Notes under the pieces: generated by a model
What the model was told of the DNA's origin: nothing
The model's database searches: none
What the model saw: only the letters and a program-made list of their open reading frames with translations
Shown: one piece after another, positions 45,279 through 56,119 of the stretch
Layout: each line of letters opens with the position of its first letter
Position numbering within the stretch: position 1 is the stretch's first letter
Made by a program: the position numbers and the translations under genes
Source of the DNA: Massospora cicadina
Taxonomy: Eukaryota; Entomophthoromycota; Entomophthoromycetes; Entomophthorales; Entomophthoraceae
Reading direction: 5' to 3'
Length of the DNA stretch: 64,000 nt
Assembly (NCBI GenBank): GCA_022478985.1
Contig: JAKSZP010000008.1
Location: 186,001 to 250,000 of the forward strand

Positions 45279-46369
45279 TGTTGGTATTTTTGCTCATATT
45301 TCCAGCCAGATAGATTTCAGGGTTCGCTAATGGATAATTCCCTAATGTGAGGTGAATTTGATATTGGTTGACCCTGATTTCAGGGTAACTATGTTTTGGG
45401 GGTTTTAGGTTATTCACCTGGTTAATTCATTAGGGGATTTATCCAGACAAATGATTGAGATCTTGTTGGGCAGAGTTACTGAAGAAATTAGGACATCTGA
45501 TAGTTGATTAACTATCAGTTGTACTGATTAGGATTAGTTGGGTTTCATCACCAAAATGATTAGTAATTTAAGGAGTAAGTTTCGAGGTGAGTGATTCCAC
45601 CTGCAGCTAAAAATCAATCAGTTGGTTTGCAACCTGCCTTAATGGGTAACTTTTCCCAATACCTAATCAGGTCTCTTGCCAAATATGGTTGTTTTCTTGG
45701 ATTTAGAGGAAAACGTTAGGGACACATTTTCTGACTCATTCCATTTTAGGTCTTGAGGATGTCCAACGACAGAATCCTAGCCAGGATGGGGAAGACCATC
45801 GCTTCTGAGACAAGGATGGGTGATTCAATGGCAACTGCTGTCGTTTCATCAAGGAGGTGCCAACCAAGAGTTGGGCAAAAAATTCCCCACTATAAATTCC
45901 CTAGAATTCACTGATAAATAATACTAATTTGCCAGATCATAATTTACCATATCACAAAATATCACTTTTACTAAATTATTAGCTTGGTAAATTTTATCAG
46001 AATCCGTTTGGTCTTTTTTTCTTAGAGATATTATTGCTGTGTGAAATAATTGGGAGACTCTTTAAGATAAAGAGTAAGGATCTGAGCAGGGATCCAGAGA
46101 AGAAGCTGACTAAATTGAGTATTGCTGCTGACTCTGTGACAAACCAGAGAAACTCTAAACAAGGATCTAAGAGTAGATCAAGTTAGGTGGTACAAGGGAA
46201 CAAATCCTTATTTAAGACATCATAAGTATTTCAAGAGGAAATACTGGCTGAGCGCCAGACCAAAATCTAATACTTCCATTTAACTACAGATAATAGTTGC
46301 CATATATTATCAAATGATTATACAGCTACTATAAAACGTGGAAAATTGCACAAAACCCTAACCTGTTCA
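45279..46369 (+). repeat. Family-C LTR, plus orientation
   Basis: It starts tgttggtatttttgctcata and ends acctgttca. The reverse complement of 61185-62290 aligns throughout (for example tagttgattaactatcag / tagtgattaactatcag, gttgggtttcatcaccaa, ggaaatactggctgagcg). It is inserted within repeat V, which resumes at 46370. The flanks cttgg and agtaa do not match, so the ends or the insertion history are uncertain. Confidence 0.65.
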
Positions 46370-46901
46370 AGTAATATATTTATAGGGGATATTGGCTGAA
46401 AATAGACAATATCCTAAAAATTTTTACACTTGGTTATCTCAGTCAATGAAATTTTCTGGATTAAAATTTTCTTCAAATTTCATTAATATGATCATTGATC
46501 ATCTTTATACAAATTGAGAAACTATTTTTAGATGGGGTTTTAATAGTTTTCTTGTCATTGGAGGTAGAGCACAAATTTATAAATGAGGCTCATTTAAAAC
46601 TGCTTCTGTGACTTTGTGCACATACTCTTTTATAACAGTATTTATACCACTGCGTCCTCTGACATCATGATGTCCTTCTGTCAAACTATTGGTCAGAGTA
46701 TATAAATGCCCCATCATCATGTTTTTGATCAAATCAAGCCTATAAAAGGGGATTCATAATTTTGCAATTTTTTTAGATATCTGGATGAGTTGGTGAGACC
46801 CAATCTTTATTATGGACAACTATTATAATAGTATTAAAATATAAATTACTGGAATGGGGTTTTCTAAAGGGGTATTTCCATACTTTAAAAGATTGACCCT
46901 T
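46370..46901 (+). repeat. Repeat V, copy 1, segment before element III
   Basis: It aligns with 61025-61180 and 62300-62640 of copy 2 (ctgtgactttgtgcacatac versus ctgtgacatagtgcacatgg; cctataaaaggggattc versus the TATA-rich ggtataaaaaggggtta). Several TATAAA-like strings suggest LTR promoter DNA. No coding sequence is visible. Confidence 0.5.
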
Positions 46902-47969
46902 TGTTAGGATTTTGTAATGCCCACATCATCTGGCGTTACTAGATTGTTATGAATTATCTGTTTTTTACGCTGGGGTTCAATTTATAATAATTAATATCAG
47001 ATGTTAAAGTTATTAATTGGTAAATATTATTTGGGTCATTTCTTATAGAATACTATCTATTTTGCCATACTTGATTCTAAGAATAATTAAAGTTTTGTTG
47101 AAAATGATCCATAAGACTGTTTGTGAGTAGTTTGATTGTCAATACAATTATTAACAACTAAACAAATCTATAGATTAATTGAGGTTTGATGCCAATCAAT
47201 TAGGGTGTTTTTGCAGTTGCTGAAACGTTGACTACGCTAGTATTTGAAGTTCCTTGTGTTATCCTGAAGTAATGCAACATGCTATTAATAAATAAATGGT
47301 CCCATTACCTAAGTAGATTTCTAGTTTCATAAGGTTAATTCATTAGGATTGGATAAAGGCGTTGGTATATGATATATCCGAGTTTAACTCATAATATATT
47401 ATAACTAGTCAAAGTTGATACTGACTAGGTAGATGGATGAGCAGACGCATTATTCATTATTGTTGCAAATCATTATAGTTAAAGGTCATTAGCAACATAT
47501 GTAGTTCCCTTTGGGGTGCTAGTGAAAAAGTTGGGTGCCAAATTACCTACTATTCTAACACCTTGATTATTTTTAAAAAATATTATAAACATTTTGGAAA
47601 AAACATGTGATAATTGAATAAATTATATTATGCTCTTTTAATTAGAGTATAGGAGATAGTTTTCTTTTATCTTTTGTCTTGTGCTAACTCATAGGATTAT
47701 TGTTGAAAGGATTGTTTTCCCTAGTGCAATTTGTTCTCCAGTACACTTGTGGAAGAATTGAAAAAACCATTTCTTTGTCCAGAAGTGCCTTACATTTCCT
47801 TGAAGGAAAAGCGTCAGCAAACATTAGTGTGAAGATTAAACATATTGGTTGTGAAGAACTCAACTATGATTAAAGTTTTAACTCATTTATCACTGATAAA
47901 ATATACTGTTATCAAAATAACAAGAACTTAAGCACTTAAACCTGTGCAGTAAACTTCAAAAAGTTTACA
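46902..47969 (+). repeat. 5' LTR of element III
   Basis: Runs from tgttaggattttgtaatgcc to aagtttaca. Landmarks shared with the other LTR: ggggtttgatgccaatt / gaggtttgatgccaatc, ctgaagtaatgcaac, aatggtcccattacctaag, gttgggtgccaaattaccta and catttctttgtccagaagtg. Confidence 0.75.
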
Positions 47970-50751
47970 TCTGATGCTCACTACAATGATAGGTAAATTT
48001 TTGGTCAAATATTAGTTAGAGTTATCAGAAGTTTGTTTTACAAGAATGAACTTTAAAAGTTCTGGATGGAAATAAAGATGGTTAATGAGAATACACTAAA
48101 GTTGATGTCATAATATTATCTGATTACCTTGGAAGGATGAGTGATAATGTCATGGGAAGAAACAAAGCAGTTTGCTAAGGTCAACAATGATCTTCAAGGA
48201 AAAGTCACCTCCTTGGAGAAGAAGGATACTGAAGTGATTAAGGAATTGACGTTTCTGAAGGATTTTTGAATAGCAGGTAAATAATGATTCCGCCAAATTC
48301 AGGATGATATAATGCAAAACTTAAAGCAGTTAAAAATACTCAAAAATCTTAATTGTGATTACAGCCAGATGGAGGCAGATAGAGCTGACAACAATATAGA
48401 TCAAGAATTTTTTAGAAAGTACAGAGTTAGAGAAATATGCCTGGAACTTTCGCTGCTTTTTTGTAAATAACTTCAGAGATCACAACCCATCATTGGTAGG
48501 GTTACCAGGCAAGTACCTCCTCTCACAGTTGTGACAGATGAATTTTAGAATACTTTAAATATCATCCATTTTTCACAGGGATAACGCTCCAGCGTTTTTT
48601 ACCTATCCAAACTAAAAGTGTTTAGATACAGTGGCGCCAGAAATCAATAAAGTTGTAAACTGTTTATAAACATATTGTCAAAATTTGGTGTTACCCCATC
48701 TCTCAGGGATAAATGGACGAACCAAGAAACAAAAGAAGTAATCATAAATGAGATTTGCAGCCATGAACAGATGACTAGCTTCAAACAGGAGTTTAGGAAA
48801 CCAGTTTATGTAGGATGAAACCTTAGCAACTTTTTATTTTGTCTTCACCTAAAGCACAAATCCTGTCAGACGTAAAAGAGTTGTCATATTTTAATCCATG
48901 TATTACCATGCGAATGAAACTCCAGCCTTACAGAGACCTGCAGTGAGCCATGGTATAAGTAATGGCACCTCAGACTTTCACTTCACAGATGGTAATATAT
49001 GAAAATGCTAGGCTTGACATTCTATGCGCCTATTTGAACTCATAAAGATTTACTAGCTGATAAGGATAAGATTATGGTGGAATTCAAAGACAAGCATATA
49101 TGAAAATTTAAAGATTTTTAGAACTGAGTTTTGCAAGGGAGAAACCCAATGTGCAAAAAATGGACGGATAAATCTCAAACCTGCTTTTTTAAATGTGGTG
49201 CAACTGGATTATTCGCCATCCAATGTTAGGAGAAGTAGCTAAAGATAATGGGATTCTTGCATTGCCTCAAGAAAAAAACTGTTTAAGATTCAGGAAAAGA
49301 TTTAACAATCTAGATTTCACTCATAGCACTTTAATCAAAAACCGTTTCACCATATATCTTATCAGGTTTATTAGATATTTAGGGTTTGTTTGTAGAAGAA
49401 CCTGGAGAGGGTCCTCTGTATCAAGTCTTGACTCAAGGTAAAATTTTTGTCATTAGAGCTAAGGTGAGGAATATCAACCCAGTGATTTTGAAAGGGGTTT
49501 CTTGGCCTTACGCTCATCAGTTAATAGAAAATGCATGAAATTCTGAGAACAAAAACAAAGTTGATAGATCCAAAAAGACGATTCTAACGTTAGTATTCCA
49601 GTACAGACCAAAAGAGCATTTCCTGATATGTCATCATGATTAATTAAATGCTAGGCATGGCAAATAATGCTGACACTCAATTAATGAAGAAAAATGAACA
49701 TTATACTTGAAAAAAACTGACAATTAGCAATAGAGTTGCATATAATGATACCAGAGGTATTAATTGCCAGCTTCCAACGGATTAAATAAGAACTGAAATT
49801 ATCAATAAACTATTAATAAATGGGAACAAATAAAGCTTAGTCAGGTCCATTTTGAGACTATCACTAAGTCAGTGACAGGAGCCAATATACTGAAAAACTT
49901 TGCTGATGGCATTATATTGAATTAGTCCATAATATATACTTAAAGTTAAGGATCTAGGAGAAAACAGAAATAATATAACATAAAAAATAGAGAAAGTAAT
50001 GAAAAGATAAATTATATGAAAAAGTTATATATATTCATAGAGAAAGTCCCTCAAGAAATAAGAAAATAAATATTTAAATACAAAAATATCATCTTTATTT
50101 CTGCTACAAGTTTTTAAATTAAGTGGTGTCTCCATTCTGTTGTCATGGAGAGAATGAAATTAAACTAATATGGTAGTAAAGATGATCAAGCTAGCATGAA
50201 TGGTTTGCAGGACCAGCTCATTTTGAAAATGGGTCCACTGTGGAGAGGCTCAAGAAAAGAGACTTGAATATCCGAGTTTATTAAAATATGAACCCTGATC
50301 TGTGGGAAAAAATGCACTTAGGAATTCATTGGTGATATTGACTGAGTGATCCTGGTACAACTTGAAGCCATGAGAGCCCCAACCATGGGTAAAGGGGTTG
50401 TTGAAATTATCTTGAAATTGACCAAGTAATTCTTATATGTTGGTTACCAAGATCCATCCTAATTAGAACCCTAAACTGGGGGAAAACAAGCATTCAGGAG
50501 TTCATCATCACCAAGATCAACTGAGTGACCCCGGAGAACTGCACTTGTATGAGGCAAAAGTGATATGAGAAGAGAGAGGGAGATAGCTGCACTGCCAATA
50601 ATGGTCATGAGAAGATGCATTAAAAAGGGAGAAAAAGATCTAACTCTGATAAATCATTTTTAACCATGCTGGCTGACTCAGGCCATATAATGAAGAAAAA
50701 TCTAACGCTGAAATTCTAACTTTTTTTTATAGTCTGACAAAGCAGGGAATG
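47970..50751 (+). pseudogene. Gag remnant of element III
   Basis: Plus-strand reading begins with a helical, charged stretch near 48150-48260 (FAKVNNDLQGKVTSLEKKDT), typical of a Gag coiled coil. A zinc knuckle at 49182-49226 reads C-F-F-K-C-G-A-T-G-L-F-A-I-Q-C, with one extra residue and Leu in place of the His. 1.5 kb of stop-ridden DNA follow to the 3' LTR, with no pol motif. The tract acaaagcagggaatg (50737-50751) is the likely polypurine tract. The element would need pol proteins from a relative. Confidence 0.55.
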
Positions 50752-50919
50752 TGTTAGGATTTTGGAATGCCCACATCAACCAGCGTTAATAGATTAGAAT
50801 GAAATGTCCATTTTAACCCGCTGAGGTTCTGTTTATAATAAAAAATCTATATTACATCCAAGAGTTATCACTAAATGGTAACTATTATTTGGGTTATTTT
50901 CCTATAGAGTATTTGTAAT

Positions 50920-52902
50920 TGTTGATGATTGTACATGGATCTTGTAAGTTTGGGAACTATGAGATTTGGGTATTTTGATGGTTGCAATTCTGTTATTCTG
51001 ATTTGGTTTCCTAATCAGGTCAGTAGCTGGATAATTGCTTAAATATATACATAAGTGCTGTCCGCTTTTTGGAGGCTTACCCTATTTGCAACAAGCTTCC
51101 AGGACACCGCTAATTCTGGAGGTTTTTATGCGCCTCAAGACTGACAACGCATTTAGTCTTTTAAGGTCTCATTACAAAGTGAGGTTGCTCCCAATGGACC
51201 TCACTTTGAAATTCCATTCCATACTTCAAGTTCACTTCAAATAAAGGCCACTATCACTAGCCTGGTACATTTTGATATACTTTATTATTGTATTTTATTT
51301 ATTTGAGAAGGTTGTTTTGGTGCAAATGGTGGTGCAATAGGAAGTGAGTAAGGGGGTGGACGTCCCGAGACTTTTTGGGGTGGTGATGCCCTAGTAGAGT
51401 GAAATACCCTACCCAGTGGAGGTTGTCTGGGGGAGCTTGTTAAAAGCTGTGGCGTAGGTGACCAGAGGCCAGCAGGACATTGATGTCTGCCACACCTCAG
51501 CCTGTGCCCATCCCTTTGGGATGGTGGTTACCAGAGTGGCCCTGAGGCAACAGAGGTCGGTGTGCTGCACCACAGCACGGTGTGCCAAGTGAGGCCACCA
51601 ATCCAGATAGGAGTCTTGGGGGTTTGGTACAGCTATTTTTCTTTCCCTAATGGGTGTGACACCCATCTGGGGGTTTGGGTTCAAAGCTGGTTGTGGGCTG
51701 GGCCTTGGGAGCCCTATCCCTTACATTATTCCAAAGTCAACCTTACCTTGGCGTGCTGTGGTTCCAGTCAGCCAAACTGCAAGATGGCCGTGGTCAATGT
51801 CTTAAATATCGCCATGGTCATTGAACCTTTTTGTTGGTTTGGAGAGCCCTTCCAACAAAGGGGATGGGGAGCTTGGGGGGTGGGCCAGACTGCTGGTGGT
51901 TGATGGACTCTTGTGCCCATTAGTAGACCCTCAGGGAACCCATTGAATTGATCTGGGGGCTCCGGATTTCCATCTGACTTCCCCATGATGCCCATAGAAA
52001 AAGGTCCCCTGTCAAAAAGTCATTGGTCACTGCACGCCTGCCTTGACAATCCAGGTTTGGATCCACTGGGATTCTCAATTCAAGGGTGTGATGCAGTGGT
52101 TGATGATCATACATAGATCTTGTAATTTTGGAAATTATGTGATTTGGGTATGTTGATTATTGCAATTCCGTTATTCTGATGCAATTTTACTAATTGGGTT
52201 AATAGCAGGATAATTATTTAAATATATAATCAAGTGGTTGTCCATTTTTGGAGGTTTTCCCATTCACTAATGAGTTATTGGGAATCCATTAATTCTGGAG
52301 GCTTTTATGCGCCTTATGACCAACAATGCATTTAGCCTCTTTATAATTATTTCAAAGTATGGTTGCTCCTGATAGACCTCACTTTGGAATTAAATTCTGA
52401 CCAACTTCAGCTTAAATAAAGGCCACTATTCGCTAGACCTGTTACATATAATATAATTTATTATTGTATTTTATTTATTTGAGCAGGTTGTTTTGGTGCA
52501 GATGGTGGTTCAATAGGAAGTGAGGAAGGGGGTGGACGTACTGAGATATTTTTGGGGTGGCGATGTCCTATCAGAGTGGAATACTCTGGCCCAGTGGAGG
52601 TTGGCTGAGGAGCTTGTCAAAAGCTGTAGTGAGGGTGACCAAAGGCTGGCAGGACATTAATGTCTTCCACACCTCAGCATGTGCCTATCCCTTTGGGAAG
52701 GCAGTTGCCAGAGTGGCCCCAAGGTGACAGAGGCTGGTGCGTCACACCTCAGCCTAGGTTGCCCAGTGAGGCCGCCTGTCAAGATAGGAGTCTTGGGGGT
52801 TTGGTTTAGCTATTTTCCTTTCCCAAATGGGAGTGACCCCCATCTGGGGGTTTGGGTTCATGGCCAGTGGCGGGCTGGGCCTTGGGAGCCCCTTCTATTA
52901 CA
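50920..52902 (+). mobile_element. Short non-coding LTR element (TRIM-like) with 806/805-bp LTRs
   Basis: Direct repeats 50920-51725 and 52098-52902 match over their full length (aatagcaggataatt/gctggataattgctt region, ttttatgcgcct, aataaaggccactat, ggaggttg, tcccttaca/tctattaca ends) around a 372-bp interior with no coding capacity. The LTR contains taaatatata followed 200 bp later by aataaa, consistent with plus-strand promoter and polyadenylation signals. It interrupts the 3' LTR of element III. The flanks gtaat / gttta do not give a clear duplication. The open frames inside are incidental. Confidence 0.75.
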
Positions 52903-53589
52903 GTTTAATCTATTTCACCATATTGTATTTTGATGGAATAATTAATGTCTTGTTGGGGGTGATCAGTGAAAATACTTTTAAGTAGTTTGCTCTTATTACA
53001 ATTATTAACAATTAAACTATTTTTATAAATTTATTGGGGTTTGATGCCAATTAATTAGTGTATTTCAGTTACTGAAACATTGAAAACGCTTGTATGAAGT
53101 TCCTTGTGGTTAGCCTGAAGTAATGCAACCTGCTACTAATGAATAAATGGTCCCATTACCTAAGCAGAATGCAAATTTCATAAGGTTAATCCGCTAGGGT
53201 TGGATAAAGGAATTGGTACATGATATATCTGATTCCAACTCATAACATATTATAACTAGTCAGAGGTGGATACTGACTGGGTAGATTAATGAGCAAGTGC
53301 ATTATACATTATTGGTGCAACTCGTTAAGTTTAAAATATATTAGCAACAGATGATATTCACATTGTAGTGCTAATGAAAATGTAGATGGAAAAATTTCCT
53401 ACTATCTAAACACCTTTTTATATTTATTTGAAGTAAGCATACCAGGGAACGGACATTACCAGAACTAAAACTTAAAACTAAATTCTAATACAAAAAACGG
53501 TTCAGACAAAAACGCCCAAGTGAGTTGATTGAATAAAACGCTTTGAAAATTCCAACCAACCAGGTGGGCAGCGGAAACTGCTTATCCCT

Positions 53590-55255
53590 TCATGGCAGAA
53601 GGGGAGGGGGATCAGGGGGCGCATCTTCAACAGCAGCTTTCTCCTCCCAGACTAGGGTATTTGTCAAGGTGGATAGTAAGGGCTCGGGGCATCAGCGGCT
53701 TGTGGTTCAATATCACTAATTATTGGTATTTCATGGAAATTGCCAGCTAGGAAAATGGCACTGATATATTTGGCTAAAGCTATTTCAGCTTTCATGTGGG
53801 TGTATGGGAGTTTAATGAACGTGGTGATATTGGTTCAGGTAATTTTAGCTTTAGGATTTTATGCTACCATTTTTACATTCTGGATAGCTTGTTTAAATTT
53901 TTGTGTAACTGATTCATTGTGGTTTTACTTTTTGGAGTAAGGGTTGAGGGGATCACAGGAGGGGAAATAACTCCTGTGAGCATCGCCACTGATCTGGTGA
54001 CAGCTTTGTGGAGGGGACAGCAATCTGTTGTTGCAGCTGCTTTGACTGCAAGCTTGGTGGTCACTGCAACATGATACGTCATTTGGCTGTGGAGTACATA
54101 GACAAGGGGGGTATTTGGCGTCCCAATCTGCATTAAAAAATCGCTCAATTTGCAGAGTTAGTTCTTCAATGAGCTTACCTGATTCATCGATTTCAGCCAA
54201 TAACTCCCATAGGTTCTGGTTAAATTGAATTGGATAATTGGTGTATGGTTGAGGTTTGGGTGATTCGTTGGGGGAAGCATGGGATCAAACTGGGGTCCAA
54301 GCTAATTCTTGATTGGAGGAATCATGTGTGTCACTAGGGCGAGGAGGAGGCTGATTGGTGGCTGCAGGTGCAGCTGCAACCTCAGGTTTTGGGGGAGGGG
54401 GAGGTAGGATCATACCCAATGCCAGAATTTGTGCAGGGTGGGAAGTGGATTGGAAGTCAGCGGATGAGAAATCTGATCCGTTGGAAGTGGCTAAGGAGGG
54501 GCACTTGTGTTTTGAGTGGTCTTACTTAAAACAGGATGGACAAATTGTCCACCCATCCTTGACGCGGGCCCAAAACAGATGGTCAGGGGCTGAAGGAATA
54601 ACAGCATGAAGGGGAATTGACACGTCAATTTTATTAAATTCAGGGCTGATCATGCATACTCCTAAGGCCTAGAGAGTCATGTGGCCCCATTTAGGACCAC
54701 AAATTGTAAGATGGAGTTGGAGCCATAGACTGCCAAGCCGTCCATCAGCTCCTGGTGAAGCACTACAGGGGGGAGGTGGGTGGGCAAGCCAGCAAACTGG
54801 ACCACCAAAGTGGTGTCTGCTGGGAGCCATGTCCGAGTTTTGGGAAGAGGTGTACCCTGGAATACCAGGGGCACAGTTGCTACAGTGGTGGTGTCAGCTT
54901 CACTGGTGAAGATGAGGTTAAAATACCCCTTACAGGGTGGAAATCTATATGATATGGAGAGTGTCATCACCAACTGTGTCATTTTGATAATGGCTTGGTC
55001 GTAGTATGGGAAGAGTTTCTCATATTTGACCTTTAGGCAATAGTGCATGTTGCTCCAGGGAAGCACCAGGGGGCAGCGAGGTACCGCTTGGGTGTGGGCA
55101 AGATGGGCGTCAAGATCCTTGGGAGGAAAAATCGTTCCATGGGTTTGGAATGACTGGGAGAGCCAGTCTGAGCATCTTTTCCTGCTGGACAGAAAATGGC
55201 GGGGTAGTTTCACGCTGCCCCACACTGGAGCATCCAGCGGAGAATCCAAGGACAT
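53590..55255 (-). pseudogene. ORF1 of ORF1-only retroposon, copy 2
   Basis: The best frame is 54677-55255 (192 residues): MSLDSPLDAPVWGSVKLPRH, LPWSNMHYCLKVKYEKLFPY, DTTLVVQFAGLPTHLPPVVL, LAVYGSNSILQFVVLNGA. After a stop the zinc knuckle follows at 54501-54542: C-P-S-C-F-K-stop-D-H-S-K-H-K-C, with all four ligands kept but an internal TAA. The C-terminal helical region is in frames between 53873 and 54200. The damage is complementary to copy 1, which lost the ligands but has no stop there. Confidence 0.7.
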
Positions 55256-55297
55256 TGGAGCAAAACTACAACATGCGATTGAATTTTACTTTCTTTT

Positions 55298-55590
55298 TTC
55301 AGTACTAGTGGTGACCGACCCAAAAAAGGGGGAGCCACACGCATCTTTATTTGTAAATGTGCCAAACAAAGGGATTGATATAAATTAAAAAAATTTCCTA
55401 ATATAGCCCCTAGGTTATCAGCCTAGGAAGCCATATCAGATGGCGAGGAGGCTTTGGGGAAACTTTTTTATGAAGCCTGCTTTAGCTGGAGGACCATGGC
55501 AGACAGCATTGAGGTGATAGCATCAGCGACATGGGGCATAAGGAGGTATAGTTGGGGGTTTACTTGGTTAATGAGGCCGCAGTGTCCAAG
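55298..55590 (-). mobile_element. 293-bp LINE-A-like 3' fragment
   Basis: On the minus strand it ends gtcaccactagtactgaaaa, a variant of the LINE-A tail, and its upstream part shows C-terminal ORF2-like reading (ITSMLSAMVLQLKQAS then stop). A 23-bp duplication (55275-55297 and 55591-55613, one mismatch, starting gcgattgaa) brackets it. It is a 5'-truncated insertion from a LINE-A subfamily, not the same copy lineage as 13273-19344. Confidence 0.75.
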
Positions 55591-55614
55591 GCGATTGAAA
55601 TTTACTTTCTTTTT

Positions 55615-55633
55615 TTTTAGTACTAGATGGTCA
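55615..55633 (-). mobile_element. 19-bp LINE-A tail insertion at the same target
   Basis: The minus strand reads tgaccatctagtactaaaa, flanked by the perfect 17-bp duplication aaatttactttcttttt (55598-55614, 55634-55650). Its left duplication is itself the right-hand duplication of the 293-bp insertion, so the two events hit one site in succession. Confidence 0.8.
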
Positions 55634-56119
55634 AAATTTACTTTCTTTTTAATTTGTGTAATTTTCTCAGAAAAGTTATTCCAAGTGGAAAGAGAGTACT
55701 ATATTAACACCTTTAATAACTTAAAAAAGATATTATAAACTTTTTCTAAAACCATTTAAATAGTTATACAAACTTTATCTGCACTTTTGATTAGTGTGGT
55801 AGAAATAGGTTTACCTTATATATTTGTCTTTGCTAACACTTGGAATTATAGTTAAGGTGATTGTTTTCAATTTTCCAACTTGTTCTTCAGTACCCTAGTA
55901 AAAGAATTGAAAGGATCATTTCTTTGTCCAGAAGTGCCTTCCATTTATCAAAAAAAGTGAGCGTCAGTATCTATATAGCTTTGATATTAAACAAATTGGC
56001 TGTGAAGAACTTAATAAGATAAGGTTTTTATTCATCTATAACTGTATTCATATTATTATTATTTTAACAATAACCCAATCACACGTAAAAAACTGTGTAG
56101 TAAACCTTGAAAGATTACA

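Larger units (their letters stand above)
53418..55697 (-). mobile_element. ORF1-only retroposon, copy 2, with two insertions in its 5' part
   Basis: The 17-bp duplication actat[c/a]t[a/t]aacaccttt lies at 53401-53417 and 55698-55714. It is homologous to 23815-25731 from tttccacttgg (5') to the tail ccctggtatgcttacttcaa (about 53430-53450 on the plus strand). LINE-A-type tail insertions at 55298-55590 and 55615-55633 lie in its 5' untranslated part. It sits in the 3' LTR of element III, so it is younger than that element. Without the guests it is about 1.93 kb. Confidence 0.8.
46902..56119 (+). mobile_element. Element III: gag-only LTR retrotransposon, 3' LTR twice interrupted
   Basis: The 5' LTR is 46902-47969 (1068 bp). 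The 3' LTR begins at 50752 (gtgttaggattttggaatgc versus ttgttaggattttgtaatgc) and, after removing a short LTR element (50920-52902) and an ORF1-only retroposon (53418-55697), ends at 56119 with almost the same total length. The interior is only about 2.8 kb with Gag features and no protease, RT or integrase. A purine-rich tract precedes the 3' LTR. The flanks ccctt / tccat match poorly, so the target duplication is unconvincing. Confidence 0.7.
50752..56119 (+). repeat. 3' LTR of element III (three pieces)
   Basis: Pieces are 50752-50919, 52903-53417 and 55715-56119. The second piece covers gttactgaaacattgaaaac to the ctaaacaccttt target, and the third carries cctagtaaaagaattgaaagg and catttctttgtccagaagtg. 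The pieces join cleanly against 46902-47969. Confidence 0.7.

Noticed and set aside
49193..49441. An 82-residue frame as a separate gene
   Set aside because: It begins inside the degenerate Gag knuckle of element III and ends without further motif.
51409..52114. Frames of 64-113 residues around 51.4-52.1 kb as small genes
   Set aside because: They fall in the repeated LTR and interior of the short LTR element and differ between its two LTRs.
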